Assembly: GCF_022132145.1 (NCBI RefSeq)
Contig: NZ_JAJISP010000001.1
Span: forward strand, 434,001-498,000
Reading direction: 5' to 3'
Source of the DNA: Pseudomonas sp. MMS21 TM103
Lineage (GTDB): Bacteria > Pseudomonadota > Gammaproteobacteria > Pseudomonadales > Pseudomonadaceae
Length of the DNA stretch: 64,000 nucleotides
The notes under the pieces were generated by a model. That model was not told the DNA's origin, made no database searches, and was given only the letters and a program-made list of their open reading frames with translations. Every line of letters begins with the position of its first letter. Position 1 is the stretch's first letter. Made by a program: the position numbers and the translations under genes. This document shows, one piece after another, positions 55,801 through 64,000 of this stretch.

Positions 55801-57121
55801 CCATCGCCTGGCCTACTACGACGCCCTGACCCTGCTGCCCAACCGCACGCTGTTCCAGGACCGCCTGCACACCGCCCTGCAACATGGCGAACGGCATCAG
55901 GAATGGGTGGTTCTGATGTTCCTCGACCTCGACCGCTTCAAGCCGATCAACGACTCCCTCGGCCACGCCGCCGGCGACCGCATGCTCAAGGACGTGGCGG
56001 TGCGCCTGGAAGCCTGCGTAGACGGCGACGATACCGTGGCACGCATGGGCGGCGACGAATTCACCCTGTTGCTGCAGCCATGCGCCATTCGCGAGGGTGC
56101 ACTGAACCGGGCGATTCATGTCGCCGAGCAGATTCTCGCCTGCCTGGCCCAGCCGTTCGTCCTCGAAGGCCGCGAATTCTTCGTCACCGCCAGCATCGGC
56201 ATCGCCCTCAGTCCGCAAGACGGCAACGAACTGAGCCAGCTGATGAAGAACGCCGACACGGCGATGTACCACGCCAAGGAACACGGCAAGAACAACTTCC
56301 AGTTCTATCAGGCGGACATGAACGCCAGTGCCCTGGAGCGCCTGGAGCTGGAGAGCGACCTGCGCCATGCCCTCGAACAGCACGAGTTCGTTCTTTACTA
56401 CCAGCCGCAGTTCTCCGGCAACGGCCAGCGCCTGACCGGCGTCGAAGCCCTGTTGCGCTGGCAGCATCCAGTACGTGGGCTGGTGCCACCCGATGACTTT
56501 ATCCCGGTCCTGGAAGAGCTCGGCCTGGTGGTGCAGGTCGGCGACTGGGTCCTGGCCGAATCCTGCCGCCAGCTGAAGAGCTGGCATGCGGCGAAGATCC
56601 GTGTGCCGAAGATCTCGATCAACCTGTCGGCCCGGCAGTTCTCCGAGGGCGCACTGGATCAGCGCATCGCCGCGATTCTCGAGGACAGCGGCGTGGCACC
56701 GGCCTGCGTGGAGCTGGAACTGACCGAAAGCATCCTGATGCAGGACGTGGCGAGCGCCCTGCGCACCCTCAACGACCTGAAAAGACTTGGCCTGTGCATC
56801 GCCATCGACGACTTCGGTACCGGCTACTCGTCACTCAACTACCTCAAGCAGTTCCCCATCGACGTGCTGAAAATCGACCGCAGCTTCGTCGACGGCCTGC
56901 CGCATGGCGAACAGGACTCGCAAATCGCCCGCGCCATCATTGCCATGGCCCATAGCCTGAACCTCTCCGTCATCGCCGAGGGCGTGGAGACCCAGGAGCA
57001 ACTCGATTTCCTGCGCACCCACGATTGCGACGAAGTACAGGGCTACCTGCTCGGCCGCCCCATGTCCGCCCACCAGTTTGCCGCCCAGTTCAGTGGCGCC
57101 GCGCTGTTTATGCTCAGCTAG
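52874..57121 (+). CDS. morA: MorA: membrane PAS-GGDEF-EAL cyclic-di-GMP protein
   Basis: The product has 1415 residues and is bifunctional for cyclic di-GMP. Two membrane segments (LVALVLGMLGLLLWQ near 30 and FLLFILCSVLTLLALY near 275) enclose a periplasmic sensor domain. About four PAS domains follow, and then a GGDEF domain with intact MGGDEFT (near residue 1058) and an EAL domain with GVEALLRWQHP (near 1190), DDFGTGYSS and AEGVET. MorA controls flagellum timing, protease secretion and biofilm in P. aeruginosa (PA4601). GTG 52874 with GGAT upstream is chosen; TTG 52856 is possible. It is followed by glyA as in other pseudomonads. Confidence 0.93.
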   Translation: MPSHTSPLLPHPSGEPLTPPWRSSVKGALVALVLGMLGLLLWQLQLESRHLLDNQRQLSHEFNAQLANHLSLSMELKAQAGMAMLQQNTAAPSPDAIDENLLRSLQGVFVRLHSLAWLGPRGNILADTQAPADDQQYLADLIQRSNGSAYHYALNTRDGGLIYLLLRQDKGGDPSGYWVVRLNAEAVRNWLYQQHQSRYRWQLEDRQAQRAIASQQGDPSADSASVAPISATDLQQSILLTPLKGSDWQLRALFDERSARAQLLPALTSKFLLFILCSVLTLLALYRLLREQRSLLELNAASRRSLRQAAGALGAIEERVLVTDSNGQLSYLNPQAEELFGLRSKNAHDWHLLQLLPRLDPRLLQGGVLPDDHGADLVEIQQDGMARLFAISRSELGEPVRRLGFVWVLRDVTEQQHATRVSQESRRRYQDIFEGTGTALCVLDLAALPEFLQRQQIHDGASLRHWLLAHPQRHGELLHLLRFTETNQMALRLLGVDSIEQAWQHLINRGPLRPEGFRVQLLCALLEGAGQLELESQISTPKGHERHLWLVLRLPESAQELNAVTLSISDITDRKRIELSLIERKRFWADVVRAVPDTLYVHDLLNKRVLFSNHHLGLQLGYSTLELETLGEHFWEHILHPDDSDYYWRIRNLQHVVGEGVLLESQLRWRHRNGAWRWYSIREQALARDPRGRVSRLIGVAKDITEQIESSESLRNSEQRYRLLAESTSDVIFSTDSNLHLNYVSPSVEPVLGYQPEWILANSFDSLAANPQQLDGLSILLERIRGALGSPLRMIELREQFQPQLFVFDCLRADGRKIPVELRLVPMWDENSHFEGLLGVVRDISQQRRSEKDLRMAATVFEHSNASILVTDPAGYIVQVNKAFCRVSGYSSAQVLDQLPGMLTADRQQASHLNYVLNQLNQRGSWEGEIWLKRREGESFPAWVGITAVHDEEGDLVSYVCFFSDISERKASEQRIHRLAYYDALTLLPNRTLFQDRLHTALQHGERHQEWVVLMFLDLDRFKPINDSLGHAAGDRMLKDVAVRLEACVDGDDTVARMGGDEFTLLLQPCAIREGALNRAIHVAEQILACLAQPFVLEGREFFVTASIGIALSPQDGNELSQLMKNADTAMYHAKEHGKNNFQFYQADMNASALERLELESDLRHALEQHEFVLYYQPQFSGNGQRLTGVEALLRWQHPVRGLVPPDDFIPVLEELGLVVQVGDWVLAESCRQLKSWHAAKIRVPKISINLSARQFSEGALDQRIAAILEDSGVAPACVELELTESILMQDVASALRTLNDLKRLGLCIAIDDFGTGYSSLNYLKQFPIDVLKIDRSFVDGLPHGEQDSQIARAIIAMAHSLNLSVIAEGVETQEQLDFLRTHDCDEVQGYLLGRPMSAHQFAAQFSGAALFMLS

Positions 57122-57335
57122 CGGAGCGGCCATGGGCACGCGGTTTCGCTGCAGGCAGTGCCGGGTCGATTATCGGCATGACACCCATCCGGCGGGCTCG
57201 ACCAGCCTGGGCAGCGGGCAAGATGAACGCCACTTATCCGTCACATGACTGCGCTGCATACCCCTGGTTAACCGAGATGGGGTAGAATTTGCCCCCTCTT
57301 TCTACCGCCCAGCTGATTTTCTCAGGGGATTTGCC

Positions 57336-58589
<1,254 letters not shown>

Positions 58590-58608
58590 GCTCACCCGCA
58601 GTACGCAG

Positions 58609-58633
58609 AAGCCCGCCACTTGGCGGGCTTTTT
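58609..58633 (+). terminator. Intrinsic terminator of glyA
   Basis: GCCCGCC-ACTT-GGCGGGC is followed by five T, 21 bp after the glyA stop. Confidence 0.9.
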
Positions 58634-58787
58634 ACTGGCGTGCCAACAAGCGCCGCTCGGCCAGCGGCGGGTAAACCCCAGGCCCCGACGGGTATTGGGC
58701 CTTGTGTCCCCGGATGCGCCGCATAAAGCCAAGCCAGCCGCACCGGCGTTGGCTATAGTGGTCAAAACCGCGCAGGAGTGTATTTGC

Positions 58788-59159
58788 ATGAGCGACACGA
58801 GCAACGAGCGTAGACGCTTTCAGCGCATCGCCTTCGACGCCCCCACCGAGCTCATTCAGGGGGAACGGCACTGGGTTGTCGAACTGCATGACGTCTCGCT
58901 CAAGGGGCTGCTGGTCAAACGTCCGCAACAGTGGAACGGCGATCCCAATCACCCCTTCATCGCCAGCATCCAGCTCGCCGAGGACGCCCGCGTGGAGATG
59001 GAAGTGGTCCTGACCCGCACCCATGGCGAGCTGCTCGGCTTTATCTGCCGACATATCGACCTCGACTCGATCAGCCACCTGCGGCGCCTGGTGGAGCTCA
59101 ACCTCGGCGATGAAACCCTGCTGGAGCGTGAACTGGCGGCGCTGGGCGAAGGGGGCTGA
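58788..59159 (+). CDS. mapZ: PilZ-domain cyclic-di-GMP receptor (MapZ type)
   Basis: The product is a 123-residue single-domain PilZ protein. The binding motifs RRRFQR (R-x-x-x-R) and DVSLKG (D-x-S-x-x-G) are intact. P. aeruginosa MapZ (PA4608, 125 residues) binds the chemotaxis methyltransferase CheR1 in a cyclic-di-GMP-dependent way; the synteny with morA, glyA and radA supports the same identity. The frame is open upstream to 58620, but AGGAG 10 nt before ATG 58788 fixes the start. About 180 bp without a gene separates it from the convergent radA. Confidence 0.88.
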   Translation: MSDTSNERRRFQRIAFDAPTELIQGERHWVVELHDVSLKGLLVKRPQQWNGDPNHPFIASIQLAEDARVEMEVVLTRTHGELLGFICRHIDLDSISHLRRLVELNLGDETLLERELAALGEGG

Positions 59160-59341
59160 CTAGTCTGCAAAAAACGCTCGCCTACTACGTCTGCCTCAAA
59201 ACGCCCGTTCTCAAGGGTGGTTCGGGCGGGGTTCTGCTCGGAGCGCAGCGACAGCCCGCCAAGCTTTTAGCAGCGCCACCCTACCGATCGCCAAAACGCC
59301 ATGGCACGGCATTCGTGACTCTCCTTTCAGCACCTGTGGTT

Positions 59342-60706
59342 TCAGTCGAATAGCGCATCGAGCGCCTGTTCCAGGCGAGTTACCGCAATCACCTGCAAGC
59401 CTGCCGGCGCTTCCTTGGGGGCATTACCCTTGGGCACGATGGCGCGCTTGAAGCCGTGCTTGGCGGCTTCCTTCAGGCGCTCCTGACCGCTCGGCACCGG
59501 GCGCACCTCGCCGGACAGGCCCACCTCACCAAACACCAGCAAGTCATGGGCCAACGGCCTGTTGCGCAGGCTGGAGATCACTGCGGCCATCAGCGCCAAG
59601 TCGGACGCGGTTTCCAGCACCTTGACCCCGCCGACCACGTTGAGGAACACGTCCTGATCATGGGTGGGGATGCCGCCGTGGCGATGCAGCACGGCCAGCA
59701 GCATGGCCAGACGGTTCTGGTCCAGGCCCAGGGTGACGCGCCGCGGGTTGGCCATGTGGCTGGTGTCGACCAGTGCCTGCACCTCCACCAGCATTGGCCG
59801 GGTGCCCTCCCAGGTGGCCATCACCACGCTGCCCGGCACTTCTTCCTGGGCACGGGTGAGGAAGATCGCCGAGGGGTTGGTGACTTCCTTGAGGCCCTTG
59901 TCGGTCATGCCAAACACGCCCAGTTCGTTGATCGCGCCGAAGCGGTTCTTCACCGCCCGCAGCAGGCGCAGGCGGCCATCGGACTCGCCCTCGAAATACA
60001 GCACGGTATCGACCATGTGCTCGAGCACCCGCGGCCCGGCCAGCGAGCCATCCTTGGTGACATGGCCAACCAGAAAGATCGCCGTGCCGCTCTGCTTGGC
60101 GTAACGCACCAGCAAGGCCGCACTCTCACGCACCTGCGACACGCCGCCGGGAGCCGACTGCAATTGCTCGGTGAAGATGGTCTGGATCGAGTCGATCACC
60201 ATGACCTTGGGCTTTTCCAGACGCGCAGTGGCGATGATGCTTTCGATGCAGGTTTCGGTCATCACCTTGAGCTTGTCTTCCGGCAGGCCCAGACGACGCG
60301 CGCGCATGGCCACCTGCTGCTGGGATTCCTCGCCGGTGACATAGAGCGCGGGAAAGCGCGTGGCGATATTGCACAAGGTCTGCAGCAGAATGGTCGACTT
60401 GCCGATTCCCGGATCACCGCCAATCAGCACCACCGAGCCGTCCACCAGACCGCCCCCGAGCACCCGGTCGAGTTCACCGGAAGCGGTGGAAAAGCGTGGC
60501 ATTTCCTCGACACTGACTTCTGCCAGGGTTTTCAGCTGCGTCTGCTGACCCGTCCAGCCGCTGCGGCCGCTGGGGGCAACCGCATGGGCTTCGATCATGG
60601 TTTCGGTCAGGGTGTTCCAGGTGCCGCATTCGCCGCATTGCCCGGCCCACTTGGGAAAGGTGGCGCCACACTCGGTGCAACCGTACATGCGTTTGGCCTT
60701 GGCCAT
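59342..60706 (-). CDS. radA: DNA repair protein RadA
   Basis: The product has 454 residues. It has an N-terminal C4 zinc finger (CTECGATF and CGECGTWN), a RecA-like ATPase with Walker A GGDPGIGKST, the RadA-specific KNRFGAINE motif, and a C-terminal Lon-protease-like domain (DVFLNVVGGVKVLETASDLA) lacking the catalytic pair. RadA drives branch migration during recombinational repair. It is monocistronic as far as can be seen, reading against mapZ. Confidence 0.97.
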   Translation of the reverse strand: MAKAKRMYGCTECGATFPKWAGQCGECGTWNTLTETMIEAHAVAPSGRSGWTGQQTQLKTLAEVSVEEMPRFSTASGELDRVLGGGLVDGSVVLIGGDPGIGKSTILLQTLCNIATRFPALYVTGEESQQQVAMRARRLGLPEDKLKVMTETCIESIIATARLEKPKVMVIDSIQTIFTEQLQSAPGGVSQVRESAALLVRYAKQSGTAIFLVGHVTKDGSLAGPRVLEHMVDTVLYFEGESDGRLRLLRAVKNRFGAINELGVFGMTDKGLKEVTNPSAIFLTRAQEEVPGSVVMATWEGTRPMLVEVQALVDTSHMANPRRVTLGLDQNRLAMLLAVLHRHGGIPTHDQDVFLNVVGGVKVLETASDLALMAAVISSLRNRPLAHDLLVFGEVGLSGEVRPVPSGQERLKEAAKHGFKRAIVPKGNAPKEAPAGLQVIAVTRLEQALDALFD

Positions 60707-60841
60707 GGGGCGGACTCCCTCAAACGAAAGCGCGCATCATAGCCTTTACCAACCGTAAATCGGGAAGCCGGATCAGAGGCAGGGGAAATATCGAAGGCCG
60801 TCTCCAAAACGCCGTCGGACCGGCGATATTTTCACAGTCGC

Positions 60842-61111
60842 TTAACCCTTGCAGCAACCGCAGCACTGAGCAGCAGGAGGTGCGAGGCGCTTGGCCACCT
60901 GATCCTTGAGGTCTACACGCTCGCGTTTCAACACGGCCAAGGCGTCATCGGCCAGCACCTCGATGCCCTCTTCGACTCGGCAAATACGCTTATCCAGCGT
61001 CTCGTATTCATCGGCCAGACGCGCGAATTCAGAGTCGGCCTGACGCAAATCGTGCAACTCGGCACGCAGTTCGGGGAAATCATGAATCAAGGGGTGATGT
61101 TCGATATGCAT
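60842..61111 (-). CDS. YdcH/DUF465-family small protein 1
   Basis: The product is an 89-residue protein opening with MHIEHHPLIHDFPELRAEL, the DUF465 signature. A helical region follows with a central DKRI motif (YETLDKRICRVEEGIE) and a short Cys-rich tail (QCCGCCKG) not found in the next copy. TTGGAG 7 nt upstream supports ATG 61111 over the upstream in-frame GTG. DUF465 proteins are short helical hairpins of unknown function. A second copy follows upstream in tandem, as in P. aeruginosa PA4611-PA4612. Confidence 0.85.
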   Translation of the reverse strand: MHIEHHPLIHDFPELRAELHDLRQADSEFARLADEYETLDKRICRVEEGIEVLADDALAVLKRERVDLKDQVAKRLAPPAAQCCGCCKG

Positions 61112-61177
61112 GCTGATACTCCAAGGAATGACTGGATTCAGCATAGGCTCCCGCACCAACTCGCCCCTTGACCCGGA

Positions 61178-61426
61178 TCAACCTGCCGCACCGTTGCGCA
61201 GCAAGGTCTCGATTTCGTCCTTGAGGGCGACCCTTTGCATTTTCAGGCCCTGCAGTTGCAACTCGTCCATCGCCAGCCGGCCACCTAGCACCTCATAGAT
61301 GCGTTTATCCAACTGATCGTATTCCTCGACCAGGCGGGCGAAATGGCCGTCAACCTGTAACAAGGCGCGCATTTGTGTTTCAAACTGTGGAAACTCGCGG
61401 CTAAGTGGATGATATTGCAATGGCAT
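61178..61426 (-). CDS. YdcH/DUF465-family small protein 2
   Basis: The product is an 82-residue paralogue of the preceding protein: MPLQYHPLSREFPQFETQ at the start and QLDKRIYEVLGGRLAMDE in the middle. It lies 66 bp upstream of its partner on the same strand, so co-transcription is likely. Its function is unknown. It is a complete, ordinary member of the family. Confidence 0.85.
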   Translation of the reverse strand: MPLQYHPLSREFPQFETQMRALLQVDGHFARLVEEYDQLDKRIYEVLGGRLAMDELQLQGLKMQRVALKDEIETLLRNGAAG

Positions 61427-61559
61427 GGCGACATCCTCCGAATGTATGTATCAGACTAGTTCAGCACGATGCTTCACACCGAAATCCTAGACCACTGGCG
61501 AACGGGCAGCACATGCACGGCATTTTTGCTTAGATTGGCTGCCAGCCCCACACGAGACA

Positions 61560-62312
61560 ATGCGCATGAACACGTCCTCAGGCTGCTCCGCCTGCCTAGA
61601 CGGGGAAAAACTGGAATTCCCCATTACCATGGCTTTCCAACCGATTCTCGACCTGGGCAAACAAGAGGTATTTGCCCACGAGGCCCTGGTGCGCGGTGCA
61701 ACGGGGGAATCGGCCGGCAGCCTGCTGGCTCGAGTCAATGCCGACAACCGCTATGCCTTCGATCAGACTTGCCGGATCAAGGCGGTGGAGTGGGCGGCAA
61801 AGCTGAGGGTGCCGGCCATGGTTTCGATCAACTTCATGCCAAACGCCGTATACCGCGCGGAAACCTGTATCCGCGCCACCCTGGAAGCAGCTCGGCGCTA
61901 CAATTTTCCACTCGAGCGGATCATCTTCGAGGTCACCGAGCAGGAGCAGGTGCTGGATATCGGTCACCTGACCGACATCCTCAGGGCCTACCGCAAGCAG
62001 GGTTTCATGACGGCCATCGACGATTTCGGTGCGGGCTATGCCGGCCTCAATCTGCTGGCCGACTTCCAGCCCGACCTGATCAAACTGGACATGGCACTGA
62101 TCCGCGGCATCGACCAGGACAGCGTACGGCAGATCCTGGTCGAGGCAACCCTGCAGATGTGCCGCAAGCTGGATATCCGCGTGATCGCCGAAGGCATTGA
62201 AACCACTGGCGAGCTCGATGCGCTGCGCGACATGGGGGTGGAACTGTTTCAGGGTTACCTGTTCGCCAAGCCGGGTTTCGAGGCGCTGCCCGAAATACGC
62301 TTTCCCTACTGA
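61560..62312 (+). CDS. Stand-alone EAL-domain phosphodiesterase
   Basis: The product has 250 residues, nearly all one EAL domain with no sensor or GGDEF part. Catalytic motifs are present: HEALVRG, the metal-binding Asn in SINFMPN, Glu in FEVTEQ, IDDFGAGYAG, IKLDM and AEGIETT. It should hydrolyse cyclic di-GMP to pGpG. A short Cys-containing leader (SSGCSACLDGEK) precedes the domain. Together with MorA and MapZ it makes a small cluster of cyclic-di-GMP genes in this stretch of chromosome. Confidence 0.92.
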   Translation: MRMNTSSGCSACLDGEKLEFPITMAFQPILDLGKQEVFAHEALVRGATGESAGSLLARVNADNRYAFDQTCRIKAVEWAAKLRVPAMVSINFMPNAVYRAETCIRATLEAARRYNFPLERIIFEVTEQEQVLDIGHLTDILRAYRKQGFMTAIDDFGAGYAGLNLLADFQPDLIKLDMALIRGIDQDSVRQILVEATLQMCRKLDIRVIAEGIETTGELDALRDMGVELFQGYLFAKPGFEALPEIRFPY

Positions 62313-62397
62313 GTTGTTCACAAGCGCTGAGCGCTCGCCTGGCAAGTGCGGCGCACTGCATTACACTCTGCAAAGCATCTACATCAGGGAGTGACAC

Positions 62398-62811
62398 ATG
62401 AGTATCGTCAGCGAATTCAAGGCCTTCGCCGTCAAGGGCAACGTGGTCGACATGGCCGTTGGCATCATCATTGGGGCGGCCTTCGGCAAGATCGTCTCCT
62501 CCTTCGTCGGCGACGTAATCATGCCGCCTATCGGCCTGTTGATTGGCGGCGTCGACTTCTCCGACCTGGCGATTACCCTCAAGGCCGCCCAAGGCGACTT
62601 GCCGGCAGTGCTCCTCGGCTATGGCAAGTTTATCCAGACCCTGCTGGACTTCCTGATCGTTGCCTTCGCCATCTTCATGGCCGTCAAGGTGATCAACCGG
62701 CTCAAGCGCGAGGAAGCCGTAGCTCCGAGCCTGCCGCCAGCGCCGAGCCCGGAAGAAACCTTGCTGACCGAGATTCGCGACCTGCTCAAGGCCCAGCAAA
62801 GCAAGGACTAG
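62398..62811 (+). CDS. mscL: Large-conductance mechanosensitive channel MscL
   Basis: The product is a 137-residue inner-membrane channel with the N-terminal amphipathic helix ([22 protein letters not shown]), pore helix TM1 ([16 protein letters not shown]), TM2 ([18 protein letters not shown]) and a charged C-terminal bundle. It opens under membrane tension to release solutes on osmotic downshock. AGGGAG 6 nt upstream supports the start. Its length matches the family (E. coli 136). Confidence 0.97.
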   Translation: MSIVSEFKAFAVKGNVVDMAVGIIIGAAFGKIVSSFVGDVIMPPIGLLIGGVDFSDLAITLKAAQGDLPAVLLGYGKFIQTLLDFLIVAFAIFMAVKVINRLKREEAVAPSLPPAPSPEETLLTEIRDLLKAQQSKD

Positions 62812-62862
62812 AGCGGCACGCCTGACCGGGCGGCCTCGCGAGTGGCCCGATGGACCGCCTCA

Positions 62863-63639
62863 TCACCAGTAATTCTCGACTGCCACCTGGCCTGGCCGAC
62901 GGTTCAGGCTCAGTTGCAAGTCGCGCTGTTTCAAGAGCTTGCGCGTGTCGTCGATCATCTGCGGGTTGCCACAGAGCATCAATCGCGAGTGTTCGGGGCT
63001 CAGGCTCAGGTCGGCAGCATGCTCCAGCGCGCCGCTGGTCAGCAGCGTGGTGATGCGCCCGTGCAGACAGCCTGGCGCCTGTTCGCGGGTCACCAGCGGC
63101 AGATAGGTGAGTTTGTCGGCGTACTCGGCCAGGTGCTCCAGCGCCGTGAGTCCGTGAATCAACGGCTGATAGGCCAGTTCGCCGGCGGTGCGCGCACTGT
63201 AGACCAGGACGATGCGCTCGAACCGCCGCCAGACCTCGAAGTCCTGGAGGATCGACAGAAAGGGCGCCAGGCCGGTGCCGCTGGCCAGCAGCCAGAGATC
63301 GCGGCCATCGACGAAGCGGTCGAGGGTGAGAAAACCATAGGCCTGCCGGTCCACCAGCAGGCTGTCGCCGGCCTGGAGTCGGCTCAGCTCGGAGGTGAAC
63401 TCGCCGCCGGGCACGACGATGGAGAAGAATTCGAGAAACTCGTCATGGGGCGCCGACACCATCGAATAGGCACGCCAGACCACAGTGCCGTCGGCCTTCT
63501 GCACGCCGAGGCGGGCGAACTGGCCGGCGCGGAAACGATACCCGGAGTCGCGCGAACAACGCAGGCTGAACAGGCTCGGCGACCACACATGCACGTCACT
63601 CAATATCTGCCGGGTGAACTTGTCTTCACTGGCGGTCAT
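62863..63639 (-). CDS. fpr: Ferredoxin/flavodoxin-NADP+ reductase
   Basis: The product is a 258-residue FAD protein of the bacterial FNR class. FAD-binding motif RAYSMVS follows GQFARLGV; the NADPH side has LASGTGLAPFLSIL and MLCGNPQMI. It ends with an aromatic residue (VENYW), typical for the subclass. It exchanges electrons between NADPH and ferredoxin or flavodoxin, often in oxidative-stress and iron-release responses. It converges on mscL. Confidence 0.92.
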   Translation of the reverse strand: MTASEDKFTRQILSDVHVWSPSLFSLRCSRDSGYRFRAGQFARLGVQKADGTVVWRAYSMVSAPHDEFLEFFSIVVPGGEFTSELSRLQAGDSLLVDRQAYGFLTLDRFVDGRDLWLLASGTGLAPFLSILQDFEVWRRFERIVLVYSARTAGELAYQPLIHGLTALEHLAEYADKLTYLPLVTREQAPGCLHGRITTLLTSGALEHAADLSLSPEHSRLMLCGNPQMIDDTRKLLKQRDLQLSLNRRPGQVAVENYW

Positions 63640-63670
63640 ACTTCACCCCCTCTGCTGTGCCGAAGATCTG

Positions 63671-63750
63671 GCAGGCCGTAAAAAAACGTAGCGAGCGAAG
63701 GCTAACTTCAACGCGGCATAGCCGAGCGCAGTAGTTTTTCAACGGCCTGC
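63671..63750. repeat. Hairpin-type intergenic repeat, 80 bp
   Basis: GCAGGCCGT (63671-63679) and its exact complement (63742-63750) are followed inward by an A run and a T run that also pair. The short internal sequence has no gene. It resembles small mobile palindromic repeats of pseudomonads; only one copy is in this window, so the class cannot be confirmed. Confidence 0.45.
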
Positions 63751-63794
63751 CACAGTGTCGCGCAAAGCGCCCTTAACAAACACCAGCAGTCTAT

Positions 63795-64000
63795 ATGCCT
63801 ATATTCGTTACGCCTTTTGCCCAGCTCGACCTGATCCGCCAGCCCGAACAGCAGGCCGAACCCCTGCAGGCCTTCGATGCCGCCGACGAGTACCTGCTCA
63901 ATCATCTGCATGAGCAGGGCTTGCCCGCGGATGCACGCGTATTGCTGCTCAACGACAGCTTCGGCGCCCTGGCGGCCAATTTGGCCGGCCGGGCCCAGGT
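63795..64000 (+). CDS. rlmG: 23S rRNA (guanine-N2) methyltransferase RlmG, N-terminal part (cut by window edge)
   Basis: The 68 visible codons read MPIFVTPFAQLDLIRQPEQQ, then PLQAFDAADEYLLNHL and RVLLLNDSFGALAANLAG. These match the N-terminal, catalytically inactive methyltransferase-like half of RlmG (PLQAWEAADEYLL and LILNDAFGAL in E. coli). The full enzyme methylates G1835 of 23S rRNA; its catalytic half lies beyond the window. ATG 63795 is the first in frame. Confidence 0.8.
   Translation, partial: MPIFVTPFAQLDLIRQPEQQAEPLQAFDAADEYLLNHLHEQGLPADARVLLLNDSFGALAANLAGRAQ

Overview
The window is a piece of a Pseudomonas chromosome. Both ends carry GC-rich core genes in an order I recall from P. 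aeruginosa. On the left are a Lon-like protease, a DksA/TraR zinc-finger protein, the RNA ligase RtcB and the ABC-F factor EttA. On the right are the PAS-GGDEF-EAL protein MorA, GlyA, a PilZ protein of the MapZ type, RadA, two YdcH-like small proteins, an EAL protein, MscL, a ferredoxin-NADP reductase and the start of RlmG. I saw no tRNA, rRNA or CRISPR array.

Between ettA and morA lies an island of about 48 kb (about 4475-52429). Its ends carry imperfect inverted repeats (4475-4503 and 52399-52429), with a related palindrome about 55-60 bp inside each end (4528-4546 and 52350-52368). At its left end, behind a clear sigma70 promoter, sits a module of three tyrosine recombinases plus a small coiled-coil protein (4606-10101). 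The layout is that of Tn554 and of the Gamma-Mobile-Trio islands. The left end stops 16 bp before the ettA start codon, so ettA keeps its Shine-Dalgarno but has probably lost its native promoter.

Inside the island is an SOS cassette: yedK/HMCES-like gene, LexA box, umuD, umuC. A second recombinase-driven element of 13.8 kb (11511-25348) splits umuC after codon 12. It has its own inverted ends and an unrelated set of three tyrosine recombinases plus a small protein. Its cargo is a TetR-controlled efflux operon (membrane fusion protein, double ABC ATPase, two permeases, outer-membrane factor) and a class II cytochrome c. umuC/rulB is a known landing site for such integron-like elements in Pseudomonas.

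The rest of the island is defence cargo. In order it holds an AbiJ-like protein with a nuclease-like C-terminus; a 2019-residue STAND ATPase with a Cap4-like nuclease domain (Avs type); a 776-residue papain-like cysteine-protease protein of unknown role; an orphan Xre/MbcA antitoxin broken by a 1.2-kb IS3-family (IS407-group) copy; Gabija (gajBA); an unrecognised 621-residue protein; an adenosine deaminase-HAM1-SIR2 operon matching the Kongming system; a HEPN-motif/zinc-ribbon protein; and a small operon (146-aa protein, Xre/MbcA antitoxin, 59-aa basic protein) divergent from an XRE regulator across a perfect operator palindrome. Short dispersed repeats and a 180-bp MITE-like element separate many modules, as expected if they arrived independently.

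The best candidates for undescribed biology are the cysteine-protease protein (35588-37918), the HEPN/zinc-ribbon protein (49083-50126), the 621-residue protein (44129-45994) and the XRE-controlled three-gene operon (50288-51452).
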